Below, piece by piece: positions 26,744 to 37,836 of a DNA stretch of 64,000 nucleotides. Positions within the stretch are counted from its first letter, which is position 1. Each line of letters starts with the position of its first letter. The notes below the pieces were generated by a model, which searched no databases, was not told the origin of the DNA, and worked only from the letters and a program-made list of their open reading frames with translations. Both the position numbers and the translations under genes were made by a program. Origin of the DNA: Caulobacteraceae bacterium (GTDB lineage Bacteria > Pseudomonadota > Alphaproteobacteria > Caulobacterales > Caulobacteraceae); the NCBI GenBank assembly GCA_027489335.1, contig JAIXZX010000003.1:1-64000 (forward strand), written 5' to 3'.

Positions 26744-28687
26744 TCAGCCCTGTCCGCCGCCGGCCACAACCTTGAGCTTGGGCGCGCCGCCGGGACGCTG
26801 ACCGCGGATCTGCCCCACCAGATCAAACAGCGCCGTACGCACCCCTTCGGAGTCCGCCTGTTCGGCCAGGGCTTCGAGGGTTTGCAGATGGCCAGGCGTG
26901 ATCCGCACTGCTGAATTCGACACCACCTGCATCACCTTGGGCGCACAGGGCGTGGCGTGCTCATTGTCGTCCAGCAAGGTCTCGTTGAGCTTCTCGCCAG
27001 GGCGCAGGCCGGTGATCTTGATCTCGATGTCCTGGCCAAGGGTGCGGCCGGAGAGGGCGATCATCTGGCGAGCCAGATCCATGATGCGGACCGGCTGACC
27101 CATTTCCAGAAGGAACAGGCGGGCCCGGGCGTCCTGATCCTCGGCGCTGGCGGCGGTGGCGTGCATGACCAGCTGCGCGGCTTCCGGAATGGTCATGAAG
27201 AAGCGGGTCATGTCCGGATGAGTCAGGGTCACCGGCCCGCCGCGCTCGATCTGTGATTTGAAAATCGGCACCACCGATCCTGCAGAGGCCAGAACATTGC
27301 CGAACCGAACGGCGGCGAAGCGGGTCTTGGCGCCATTGGTCTGCTGGGCCTGGATCACCGCCTCGGCCAGACGCTTGGTGGCGCCCATGACATTGGTCGG
27401 ATCGACAGCCTTGTCGGTGGAGATCAGCACCATCTGGGCCGCCCCGCACAGGCGCGCGGCCTCGGCGACATTCCAGGTGCCGATCACATTGGTCAGCACC
27501 CCCTCGCACGGGTGACGCTCGACCATGGAGACGTGTTTCAGCGCCGCGGCGTGGAACACCAGGTCCGGCGCCTGCACCTTGAAATGGCCCTGCAGGCGGC
27601 CAGCGTGGCGAACGTCGCACAGGACGGCGGCGCGAGAGAGGTCGGGATAGGTCTCGGCCAGTTCGCGGTCGATGGTGAAGAGGGCGGCCTCTGAACTGTC
27701 CATCAGGGTCAGGTGGGCGCAGCCAAAGCCCGCCGCCTGCCGGGCCAGTTCACTGCCGATGCTGCCGCCGGCGCCGGTGATCAAGACCCGGCGGTCGCGG
27801 ATCAGGGCGGCGACCGGCGCGCGGTCCAGCTGGATGGGCTCGCGGGCCAGAAGCTCTTCGACGCTGACGTCGCGCAGCGGCATGAGCGCCGCGCCCTCAT
27901 GGTGTCGCAGCTCGACGATGCTGGGCAGACGCAGCATGCGCACGCCGTCGGCCCGGAACCGGCCCAGATGGTCCGGATTGAGGCCCTTCATCTGGCTCGG
28001 CTCATCCAGGAACAGGACGGCCCGCGGATATCGGTTCCAGCGACGCAGGTCGTCCAGCGCCTCTTCCAGACGGTCCAGGCTCTCGATGATGCAGACGCCC
28101 CGGACCTGCTGGCCCACGTCGCGCATATCGATGCCGATGATTCCCACCGGGGTATAGCGTCGGTCATAGGCCCGGGCGGCGTCGCGCAGATAGGTGTCGG
28201 CAAGCGCCGGCGGGCCGATCAGCAGCAGCGGCGGCGCCTGGGGGCCTGCTGAGCTGCGCAGCGGCGCGACCTTCACCAGGGCATGTTCATGAATGGCGCG
28301 CCGGAACACCCGCAGGCCCAGGCAGCCGGTGACATGGAAGACCGCGCCCATGGCGAGCGCTGAGCGGGGCAGGGTCGAGGCGCGGTCGACGATCCAGACG
28401 GTGAGCAGGAAAAGGCCGGCCGTCAGGGCCGCGATGCGGGCGATGACCAGCGCGTCCGGGATGGAGGCGTAGCGCCAGGGCGACAGCTCGCCACGGAAGA
28501 GGGTGGTGAAGATGGCGGCGTAGGCCGCGTAGATCGCCGCCAGCTGAATTATGTTCAGAGAGGCCTGGCCGTCGAACCCAAGATCAGGAACCGCCGACGG
28601 CGACAGAAGGTAAGCGCATATGAAAGCCAGGGCGGCGATGGCGACATCGACGATTACGGTTTGCGCTCGGAAGGCCATCCGCATCAT
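26744..28687 (-). CDS. Membrane nucleotide-sugar 4,6-dehydratase (CapD/WbpM/FlmA family)
   Basis: A 647-residue protein. Four N-terminal membrane helices (residues about 10-115) are followed by a CoA-binding-like domain and a C-terminal extended SDR domain. The SDR part shows the NAD loop ITGAGGSIGSELARQA, the AALKHVSMVERHP block and the active-site region ISTDKAVDPTNVMGATKR, typical of UDP-GlcNAc 4,6-dehydratases of the PglF/WbpM type. These start synthesis of deoxy-amino sugars such as QuiNAc or bacillosamine. Though about 2.6 kb beyond the export locus, it very probably supplies that or another surface glycan. No sugar genes are adjacent to it. Confidence 0.88.
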   Translation of the reverse strand: MMRMAFRAQTVIVDVAIAALAFICAYLLSPSAVPDLGFDGQASLNIIQLAAIYAAYAAIFTTLFRGELSPWRYASIPDALVIARIAALTAGLFLLTVWIVDRASTLPRSALAMGAVFHVTGCLGLRVFRRAIHEHALVKVAPLRSSAGPQAPPLLLIGPPALADTYLRDAARAYDRRYTPVGIIGIDMRDVGQQVRGVCIIESLDRLEEALDDLRRWNRYPRAVLFLDEPSQMKGLNPDHLGRFRADGVRMLRLPSIVELRHHEGAALMPLRDVSVEELLAREPIQLDRAPVAALIRDRRVLITGAGGSIGSELARQAAGFGCAHLTLMDSSEAALFTIDRELAETYPDLSRAAVLCDVRHAGRLQGHFKVQAPDLVFHAAALKHVSMVERHPCEGVLTNVIGTWNVAEAARLCGAAQMVLISTDKAVDPTNVMGATKRLAEAVIQAQQTNGAKTRFAAVRFGNVLASAGSVVPIFKSQIERGGPVTLTHPDMTRFFMTIPEAAQLVMHATAASAEDQDARARLFLLEMGQPVRIMDLARQMIALSGRTLGQDIEIKITGLRPGEKLNETLLDDNEHATPCAPKVMQVVSNSAVRITPGHLQTLEALAEQADSEGVRTALFDLVGQIRGQRPGGAPKLKVVAGGGQG

Positions 28688-28850
28688 GGGCTGCTCTCCG
28701 CGACTCCCTGCGAGCCGACAACATAGACGGGGCGCGACCCACGTCCAACCAAACTCAATTGAGGGAAGAAGCGATCCCCCGGCGGGGCGCTCAGCCTGGC
28801 CAAGCGACTCAATGTCCGGAGGGTTTGCCGGTCGAATTTGGTGAAAATGA

Positions 28851-28881
28851 GAAAGGCCGCCGCCAGGGGCGACGGCCTTTC
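28851..28881 (-). terminator. Intrinsic terminator of the TorF-like porin gene
   Basis: GAAAGGCCG at 28851-28859 and CGGCCTTTC at 28873-28881 form a GC-rich hairpin just after the minus-strand porin stop. A short T-containing tail follows in that direction. Confidence 0.75.
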
Positions 28882-28903
28882 AAGATCTAAAGATCAGCGT
28901 CGC

Positions 28904-29590
28904 TTAGAAAGCGGCGGTGAGGCTCGCGGCCAGACGGCCTTCGCCGATCTTGCCCAGGCCCGATTCGTCAGTGTCGTGCCAGCGAACGTCGACGCCGATG
29001 GTGTCGTTGATCGCGAAGCCGAGGCCCACGTTCCAGGTGGTGTAGTCGAGGCCGGTGTCGACTTCCTGACGGCCCACGGCGCCGCTCAGGCTCAGACGCT
29101 CGGTCAGGGGCGCAGCGGCGTTCACTTCGTAATAGAAGGAGTCGCCCGTGCCGCCGAAGAAGTCGGGCGAGTAGTAGACGGCCGCGCCGAGTTCAGCCGG
29201 ACCAGCCGGGATCGTGCCGGCGGCGGAGAATTCCCAGAAGTTGTAGTCCGAGCCCGACGGGGCGTCGATGTACGAGTAGTAGATCACGCCGAAGTCCATC
29301 GACGCGATGCCGAGCGTCGGGGTGACGCCGGCGTAGAAGTCGACTTCGCCCACGGTGTCGTCATTGAAATCGACGTTGGACGCCCAGATGCCGGCATAGC
29401 CCATTTCGCCGATGGCGAGGTCGACGCCACCAAAGACCTGCGGGCCTTCATCGGTCTGGCTGACGCCGCGGTAAACATAGTCGGACGCAACGCCGAGGTT
29501 GAAGCTGACCGGCGATTCCTGCGCAGCGGCAGCGCCGCCCATGGCCAGAGTCGCAGCGGCGGCGAGAAGCGTAAGCTTGAGAGTTTTCAT
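28904..29590 (-). CDS. TorF-family putative outer-membrane porin
   Basis: A 228-residue protein with a clear signal peptide (MKTLKLTLLAAAATLAMGGAA, cleavage near AAAQE). The mature part begins with the family pattern FNLGVASDYVYRGVSQTDEGP and continues as beta strands (VDFYAGVTPTLG, NVGLGFAINDTIGVDVRWHD), ending in a C-terminal Phe (LAASLTAAF) for outer-membrane insertion. The family is described as putative porins (Gcw_chp/TorF). It has its own terminator and a long leader, so is likely well expressed as a single gene. The substrate is unknown. Confidence 0.88.
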   Translation of the reverse strand: MKTLKLTLLAAAATLAMGGAAAAQESPVSFNLGVASDYVYRGVSQTDEGPQVFGGVDLAIGEMGYAGIWASNVDFNDDTVGEVDFYAGVTPTLGIASMDFGVIYYSYIDAPSGSDYNFWEFSAAGTIPAGPAELGAAVYYSPDFFGGTGDSFYYEVNAAAPLTERLSLSGAVGRQEVDTGLDYTTWNVGLGFAINDTIGVDVRWHDTDESGLGKIGEGRLAASLTAAF

Positions 29591-29740
29591 TCGTTATCCC
29601 CTTGAGTTCCCGATCCGGCTTCGCCCGACCGACGTTCTGCATCCTCATGGTGAAGGCGCGTAGATCAACGCAGGCTGGCGGCTCAGATGCCCCTGCATAG
29701 ACCGTGGCTATTATTTCGGCACCCCTTGGCAGCAGCGCCC

Positions 29741-29773
29741 AAAAAAAAGGCTCGCAACTGTCACGCTTGCGCC
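29741..29773 (-). terminator. Intrinsic terminator of the SDR gene
   Basis: On the minus strand a GGCGCAA/TTGCGAGCC hairpin directly after the SDR stop is followed by eight T (29741-29748 on the plus strand as A). It separates the SDR gene from the porin gene. Confidence 0.75.
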
Positions 29774-29779
29774 ACAGGC

Positions 29780-30583
29780 CTAGCGCATGCTGAGCGGCGC
29801 CGCCCCAAGGTGAGTCCCGGCGTCCACCAGCAAGGTCTCGCCGGTGATGTGGCGCGCCGCCGGAGAGGCCAGGAAGACCGTGGCGCCGGCCACATCTTCA
29901 GCGGTTGAGGCGGCCTTGAGCGGGGTCGAGGCCTCGGCGCCCTGGCGCATCTTCTCCGCCCGTCCTGCCGGCAGCCCCTTCTCAAACCAGGGGGTGTCGA
30001 TGAAGCCGGGGCAGACGGCGTTGACCCGGATCTTGGGCGCCAGAGCGCGGGCCAACGACAGGGTCATGGTGGTCAGCGCCCCTTTGGACGCCGCATAGGG
30101 CACTGACGAGCCGATCCCCATGACGCCGGCGATGGAGGAGGTGTTCACCACCGCGCCGGGCTGGGGCGCGGACTCCAGCAGGCTGCGGCAGGCGCGCAGG
30201 GTCTGATAGGCGCCCACCACGTTGATCCGGTAGAGATCGAGGAAGTCCTGGGCCTGCACGGCGTCGAGGTCGGCGTGATTGGGCGCGAACTTGGTGACGC
30301 CTGCATTGTTGAAGAGGGCGTCGATCCGGCCGAACGGGGCGGCCGCCGCGGCGATCTTCCGGCAGTCCTCGTCCTCGCCCACATCACCCTGGACCAGCAG
30401 CCCTTGAGCGCCGTGGGCGGCCACCAGACGGGCGGTCTCCTCAGCCTCGTCCCGGCTGCGGGCATAGTTGATGATCACCGCCGCTGCGCCGCGGGACGCC
30501 GTCTCCACCGCGATGGCGCGGCCAAGCCCCGTGGAGGCGCCCGTCACCACCACCACATAGTCCTTGAAGTCCTGTCCGCTCAT
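29780..30583 (-). CDS. Short-chain dehydrogenase/reductase
   Basis: A 267-residue classical SDR from ATG 30583, preceded by AGGAGG. The cofactor loop is TGASTGLGRAIA, the NNAG block is present (LFNNAGVTKF), and the catalytic Ser and Tyr-x3-Lys are in NTSSIAGVMG and YAASKGALTT. CPGFIDTPWF and a C-terminal GETLLVDAGTHLG complete the fold. It most resembles 3-oxoacyl-ACP reductase or glucose dehydrogenase-like SDRs. The substrate is not predictable, and the gene is isolated from obvious pathway partners. Confidence 0.88.
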   Translation of the reverse strand: MSGQDFKDYVVVVTGASTGLGRAIAVETASRGAAAVIINYARSRDEAEETARLVAAHGAQGLLVQGDVGEDEDCRKIAAAAAPFGRIDALFNNAGVTKFAPNHADLDAVQAQDFLDLYRINVVGAYQTLRACRSLLESAPQPGAVVNTSSIAGVMGIGSSVPYAASKGALTTMTLSLARALAPKIRVNAVCPGFIDTPWFEKGLPAGRAEKMRQGAEASTPLKAASTAEDVAGATVFLASPAARHITGETLLVDAGTHLGAAPLSMR

Positions 30584-30711
30584 GGGCTGTTCCTCCTGGC
30601 GCAGGATCATGGCCTGCGGGTTCTTCTGGGAGCTCAGTCATAGCCAGACCTGTTCCACATGTCGCGGGGGCGCCAGTTGCCCAGCCGCGGCGTCGCGGTT
30701 AAAGCCCGCTC

Positions 30712-31167
30712 ATGGAAGAGACCCATCTGACGCAACTTGGCCAGGATGTCCGAGGCTTCGACAGTCCCGAGGCCGCGGTTCTGGAGCGTGTCGCCAACCC
30801 GCAGGCCGACACACTTTATCTGGCCCGGTTCACGGCCCCGGAGTTCACCTCCCTCTGCCCCGTGACCGCCCAGCCTGACTTCGCCCACCTGGTCATCGAC
30901 TATGCGCCTGATCAGTGGCTCATCGAGTCCAAGTCGCTGAAGCTCTATCTGGCCTCGTTCCGCAATCACGGGGCCTTTCACGAGGACTGCACGGTGTCGA
31001 TCGGCCGCAAGATCATGGCGGTGGCCGAGCCGCGCTGGCTGCGCATCGGCGGCTATTGGTATCCCCGCGGCGGCATTCCCATAGATGTGTTCTGGCAGTC
31101 GGGGCCTGCGCCGGCCGATCTATGGCTGCCAGATCAGGGCGTCGCGCCCTATCGGGGACGGGGATAG
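30712..31167 (+). CDS. queF: preQ1 synthase (7-cyano-7-deazaguanine reductase)
   Basis: A 151-residue protein of the short unimodular QueF type. It has the nucleophile Cys in [13 protein letters not shown], the QueF motif [15 protein letters not shown] and the HEDC zinc/substrate block. It reduces preQ0 to preQ1 with NADPH in queuosine tRNA modification. It is a stand-alone plus-strand gene; no other queuosine genes and no clear preQ1 riboswitch were seen nearby. Confidence 0.95.
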   Translation: MEETHLTQLGQDVRGFDSPEAAVLERVANPQADTLYLARFTAPEFTSLCPVTAQPDFAHLVIDYAPDQWLIESKSLKLYLASFRNHGAFHEDCTVSIGRKIMAVAEPRWLRIGGYWYPRGGIPIDVFWQSGPAPADLWLPDQGVAPYRGRG

Positions 31168-31334
31168 CGCCTGACCTGCGCCCTCAACCAGTCCTGATGC
31201 GGGTGGGCACAGTTGTGTATCCTGATTACGGCCAAGCTTGTTGAGAATTTCTAGCGCTGATCCCAGGCTGGGGCTTGGCTTGGGCGCGGCAATACGGGCC
31301 CTGTCTGGCGGCAAGGGCGTTAAACTGCTATATA

Positions 31335-31401
31335 GAGTGGGCCCAACTCTCCTCGGGCGTGTCACGGAGACCGGTCGGCGCCTGCGCCGGCCGGTCTTTT
31401 T
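31335..31401 (+). ncRNA. Candidate small RNA ending in an intrinsic terminator
   Basis: A GCTATATA box at 31327-31334 resembles the Caulobacter-type -10 element (GCTANAWC). About 30 bases later a very stable hairpin forms (31368-31381 with 31384-31397, 14 bp including one G-T), followed by TTTTT to 31401. The stretch does not code for a recognisable protein. It could be the late terminator of queF instead, since the hairpin is 200 bases past that stop. Confidence 0.4.
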
Positions 31402-31409
31402 GATGCAGC

Positions 31410-31979
31410 TTAGCCGCTCCAGGGGGTGACGAGACTTTCGGGGTTTGGCCGAACCCGTTCCAGGGGCGCTTCCTTGGGTGACCCCATCAGGATGTAGCCG
31501 GCCACCCGTTCTCCGGCCTCCAGTCCAAGGATCTTCAGGGCGTCTGGATCATAGGCGTACCAGTCGGTGATCCAGTTGGCCCCATAGCCCATGGCCGTCG
31601 CGCCATAGAGCAGGTTGGTGCAGACCGCCGCCGCTGACAGCAGCTGCTCCCATTCCGGGATCTCGCTCAGCTGCGGCCGCGCCACCACCGCCACGCACAG
31701 GGGCGGGGTCTTCAGCTTGGCGAGCTTGGCGGCCGCCTTGGTGTCTTCGCGGGCCAGGGCCAGGGCTTCCAGACGCGCCGCAAACTCCGCTTTCGGCGCG
31801 GTCTCCAGGACGATCAGGCGCCAGGGCGTGAGCTTCCCATGGTCGGGCACGCGACAGGCCAGGCGGACCAGGGCGCTCAACTCTTCTGCCGATGGACCTG
31901 GCGCCTCCAGGGTCAGGGCTGAGGCCGAGCGGCGCGTGGCCAGGAAATCAAGAACCTCAGGCCGGGCGGTCTGGGGCAT
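31410..31979 (-). CDS. Nitroreductase-family flavoprotein (YdjA-like)
   Basis: A 189-residue protein from ATG 31979 (MPQTARPEVLDFL). Alternatives at 31991 or further upstream add poorly conserved residues. Family features are the FMN-site RRSASALTLEAPGPSAEEL and the strongly conserved RVPDHGKLTPWR, then GYGANWITDWYAYDP and GYILMGSPKE near the end. YdjA-type enzymes are FMN-dependent NAD(P)H oxidoreductases of uncertain natural substrate. The gene is convergent with the candidate RNA or terminator at 31335-31401. Confidence 0.87.
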   Translation of the reverse strand: MPQTARPEVLDFLATRRSASALTLEAPGPSAEELSALVRLACRVPDHGKLTPWRLIVLETAPKAEFAARLEALALAREDTKAAAKLAKLKTPPLCVAVVARPQLSEIPEWEQLLSAAAVCTNLLYGATAMGYGANWITDWYAYDPDALKILGLEAGERVAGYILMGSPKEAPLERVRPNPESLVTPWSG

Positions 31980-32095
31980 GGGCGCGCCCATCGGGACGGG
32001 ATCGGGCAGGGACAGGGGCAAGGGATACCTTTTCGTGGACGCGCCACAGATTCTGGCGCTCAAGTTCAATTCAACCGGCCGCTCTAGTTGAGAAT

Positions 32096-32704
32096 ATGTC
32101 GCAGAAACCGTCCTGGCGCCAGCCCCATGGTCAACCTTGGCGCGCCGGTCCAGCCCGCCGCCTCTATGACAATCCCTGGATCGCGCTCGAGGAGTATGAC
32201 GCGGTGGCGCCCACGGGGGCGGCGGCGCTCTACGGTGTGGTGCGGTTCAAGAACCTCGCCCTGGCCATCCTGCCCCTGCATGAGGACGGCACGGTGACCC
32301 TGGTGGGACAGAACCGCTTTCCCCATGGCGACTATAGCTGGGAAATCCCCGAGGGCGGCGGGCCGCTCGATGGCGATCCTCTGGAGCATGCGCGGCGTGA
32401 ATTACGCGAAGAGGTGGGGCTGGAGGCCGCCGACTGGCGCGAGGTCTTGCGCGCGCAGCTCTCAAACTCAGTCACCGACGAGCGCGCCGTGGGGTTCATC
32501 GCCATGGATCTTCGCCCCGTGGCGCAGGCTCCGGACGAGACGGAGGACCTGGCGGTGGCGCGGATTCCCTTCAAGGAGGCCCTCGAAACCGCGCTTGCCG
32601 GCCATATGCCTGATATGCTGACGGTGGCGATGCTGCTTCGGGCTTACCATATGGCGCAGGAAGGGGCCTTGCCGCCGGCGCTCGCACGCCGGCTGCTAAG
32701 TTAG
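32096..32704 (+). CDS. Nudix hydrolase
   Basis: A 202-residue protein from ATG 32096, taken because the Nudix fold begins soon after (RRLYDNPWIALEEYDAV). The frame remains open upstream from 31892 but overlaps the opposite nitroreductase gene. The Nudix box is GGGPLDGDPLEHARRELREE with the REx2EE core. It resembles ADP-ribose/ADP-sugar pyrophosphatases. It is divergent from the nitroreductase gene, with about 116 bases shared between them, and is followed after 11 bases by cysE. Confidence 0.87.
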   Translation: MSQKPSWRQPHGQPWRAGPARRLYDNPWIALEEYDAVAPTGAAALYGVVRFKNLALAILPLHEDGTVTLVGQNRFPHGDYSWEIPEGGGPLDGDPLEHARRELREEVGLEAADWREVLRAQLSNSVTDERAVGFIAMDLRPVAQAPDETEDLAVARIPFKEALETALAGHMPDMLTVAMLLRAYHMAQEGALPPALARRLLS

Positions 32705-32715
32705 GGAGAGAGCCC

Positions 32716-33558
32716 ATGGGACGGGAAGACGCCGCGAGGCTGGAAGTTATCGATCCGGGGCACGCCCCGCCGGTCTGGGCCGCCCTGCGCAACGAGGCCG
32801 AGCGCGCCGCCCGCGACGAGGCGGCGCTCGCCTCGCTGCTGAACGCGGTGATCCTCAGCCATCACAGCCTGGGTGATGCGCTCTCCTATCAGCTGGCGCG
32901 CAAGCTCGGCGACCAGGAGCTGCGGGCCATGAGCCTGCGCGACATCGCCGAACAGGCCTATGCCGCCGCCCCCGGGCTTGTGGACGTGGCTGAGGCCGAT
33001 CTGCGGGCTGTCTTCGAACGTGACCCGGCCTGCAAGGGCTATGTGCAGCCCTTCCTGTTCTTCAAAGGCTTCCTGGCCCTTCAGACCCAGCGGGTCGCCC
33101 ACTGGCTGTGGAGCCAGGGCCGCGACACCATGGCCTTCTATCTGCAGAGCCGTATGTCCGAGGTCTTCCAGGTGGACATCCATCCGGCCACCCGGATCGG
33201 CTCTGGCGTCTTCATCGACCACGGCACCGGCATCGTCATCGGCGAGACCGCGGTCATCGGGGATGACGTGTCCCTGCTGCAGGGCGTGACCCTTGGGGGC
33301 ACCGGCGCTGAGCGCGGCGACCGCCACCCCAAGATCGGCCGCGGCGTCCTGCTGGGCGCCGGCGCCAAGGTGCTCGGCAACATCACCATCGGCGACTACG
33401 CCAAGGTGGCCTCAGGCTCAGTGGTGCTGAAGCCTGTGCCCGCCCACTGCACGGCGGCCGGCGTGCCGGCCCGTCTGGTCAACTGCCCGACCTGCGAGGA
33501 ACCGGCCCGCAGCATGGACCACACCCTGGCCGAGGCTGTGTACGACTACGTCATCTGA
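32716..33558 (+). CDS. cysE: Serine O-acetyltransferase
   Basis: A 280-residue enzyme. The N-terminal helical domain (SHHSLGDALSYQLARKLGD, CKGYVQPFLFFKGFLALQ) is followed by left-handed beta-helix hexapeptides with the catalytic region IDHGTGIVIGETAVIGDD and VTLGGTGAERGDRHPKIG. It transfers acetyl from acetyl-CoA to serine, the first step of cysteine synthesis. It shares an operon with the Nudix gene. It would compete with PAPS formation for assimilated sulfur, but a direct link with the sulfotransferase locus is speculative. Confidence 0.94.
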   Translation: MGREDAARLEVIDPGHAPPVWAALRNEAERAARDEAALASLLNAVILSHHSLGDALSYQLARKLGDQELRAMSLRDIAEQAYAAAPGLVDVAEADLRAVFERDPACKGYVQPFLFFKGFLALQTQRVAHWLWSQGRDTMAFYLQSRMSEVFQVDIHPATRIGSGVFIDHGTGIVIGETAVIGDDVSLLQGVTLGGTGAERGDRHPKIGRGVLLGAGAKVLGNITIGDYAKVASGSVVLKPVPAHCTAAGVPARLVNCPTCEEPARSMDHTLAEAVYDYVI

Positions 33559-33590
33559 GCGGAAATCGACCTGGTCGAGGTTTAACAGGG

Positions 33591-33616
33591 GGCCGCGAAC
33601 GTCTAGGTTCGCGGCC
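33591..33616 (+). terminator. Hairpin terminator between cysE and the DUF3126 gene
   Basis: GGCCGCGAAC (33591-33600) and GTTCGCGGCC (33607-33616) form a perfect 10-bp stem with a 6-base loop, followed by TCTT. The T tract is short, so read-through into the next gene is possible. Confidence 0.7.
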
Positions 33617-33641
33617 TCTTCAGATTCCAAAGGAGCCCCCC

Positions 33642-33848
33642 GTGGACGAACGCGCCATGCGTAAAGTCGAAGGCCACCTGCGCGGCGCCTTCGCCAACGC
33701 CAGGATCACCCTGGTGCCCCGCCCCAAGCAGAAGGACTCCGCCGAGGTCTACATCGCTGATGAGTTCATCGGCGTGGTCTTCGAAGACGAGGACGAGGCC
33801 GGCTCCTACATGTTCGAAATGGCGATCCTGGCCGAAGATCTGCCCTGA
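33642..33848 (+). CDS. DUF3126 family small protein
   Basis: A 68-residue protein from GTG 33642, with AGGAG six bases upstream. The sequence MRKVEGHLRGAFANARITLV, EVYIADEFIGVVFEDEDEAG and the acidic ending MAILAEDLP match the alphaproteobacterial DUF3126 family. Function is unknown. It is compact and soluble with a beta-rich core, and lies just after the cysE terminator. Confidence 0.88.
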   Translation: MDERAMRKVEGHLRGAFANARITLVPRPKQKDSAEVYIADEFIGVVFEDEDEAGSYMFEMAILAEDLP

Positions 33849-33961
33849 GGCGCGCCTGGCGCCCCCCGTTTAGGCTGAACAAGCTCATCAAAGCGGCATT
33901 TGACGTCCCGTTAACCCCCGCAGGTTGACCCTTACCCAAATCGGGTTGGGTGGGTTTTCGA

Positions 33962-36829
<2,868 letters not shown>

Positions 36830-36873
36830 ACCCGGCGGCTAAGAGACGCCATGCGGTCCTGCGGAGCGAGTCC

Positions 36874-37836
36874 ATGCTGAAGGTTGTCGCTCTGTCTCTC
36901 GGGGCCCTCCTGATCCTTTGGATCGGGGCGGGCCTCGTGATCGAGGCCCTGTTCGCCCCCCGGGATGTCCGCGGCCAGATGGTCGAGGTGGGCGACCGCC
37001 GCCTGAGACTGGTCTGCGCAGGCCCATCGGAAGGCCCCCTGGTGTGGCTGGAGGCCGGCGCCTTCGGGTTCTCTGCCGATTTTGCCGATCTGCAAGATGC
37101 TCTGGCGGCGGAAGGGGTGCGCAGCTGCGCCTATGACCGCGCCGGCCTCGGCTATTCTGATCCAGGCCCGCGCCCCCGCGACAGCGCGGCCATCGTCACC
37201 GACCTGGAACGGCTGATGACCGCCGCCGGGGTGAACACGCCCGTGGTTCTGCTGGGCCACTCCATGGGCGGCCAGCATGTGCGCCTGTTCGCCACCCGTC
37301 ATCCTGAGCGGGTCGCCGGCATTGTCCTGGTGGACGCCGCCACGCCCGAAGCGGTGCAGATCCCGCTGGTCCGCCGGTTCGTCACCACCTTTGGCAATCT
37401 CTCCCAGGGGACGGCGGTGGCCATCAGTCTGGGTCTGGCCAAGCCTTTGTTCTTCTTCGGCGACCGGATCGGCCTGACGGGTCCGGCCGTGCGCGAGAAG
37501 CAGGCGGCCTTCGTCTCGGGGCGTCATGCCCGCAACGCCGCCAATGAAGCTTCGAACTGGCTGGGCAGCGCGGCCATGGCGCGCGCGGCTGGAAAACTCG
37601 ATCCCGCCTGGCCGGTTGCGGTGGTCACCGCCGGCGCCGCGGCTGATCGCAATGGCGAATGGGGCCGGGCGCGGCTCGCCCCCGTGGAGGCCTCCGACCA
37701 CGGGAGCTACGCCGCGGTCACCCAGGCTGGCCACGCCACCATTCTCTCCCACGCCCACAACGCCGAGATCGTCGCAGCTGTACAACGGGTGATCGCCAGC
37801 GCAGCCCCCGCGCGTGCGGCTGTCACGGCTGACTAG
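36874..37836 (+). CDS. Alpha/beta hydrolase with N-terminal membrane anchor
   Basis: A 320-residue protein. One N-terminal hydrophobic helix (VVALSLGALLILWIGAGLVI) precedes an alpha/beta-hydrolase fold. The fold has the nucleophile elbow LLGHSMGGQHVR, the AYDRAGLGYSDPG block, and a catalytic His likely in QAGHATILSH near the end. The fold suggests an esterase or peptidase of broad type. The gene follows the hybrid kinase by 44 bases and overlaps the convergent hydrolase stop by four bases. Confidence 0.85.
   Translation: MLKVVALSLGALLILWIGAGLVIEALFAPRDVRGQMVEVGDRRLRLVCAGPSEGPLVWLEAGAFGFSADFADLQDALAAEGVRSCAYDRAGLGYSDPGPRPRDSAAIVTDLERLMTAAGVNTPVVLLGHSMGGQHVRLFATRHPERVAGIVLVDAATPEAVQIPLVRRFVTTFGNLSQGTAVAISLGLAKPLFFFGDRIGLTGPAVREKQAAFVSGRHARNAANEASNWLGSAAMARAAGKLDPAWPVAVVTAGAAADRNGEWGRARLAPVEASDHGSYAAVTQAGHATILSHAHNAEIVAAVQRVIASAAPARAAVTAD

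Noticed and set aside
30584-30711. preQ1 riboswitch before queF
   Set aside because: The leader is short and I see no preQ1 aptamer-like hairpin with an A-rich tail.
33934-33951. ACCCAA/TTGGGT inverted repeat just before the hybrid kinase start
   Set aside because: Only 6 bp and composed of simple G/T runs; it may occlude the ribosome site but is too weak to call a regulatory element.
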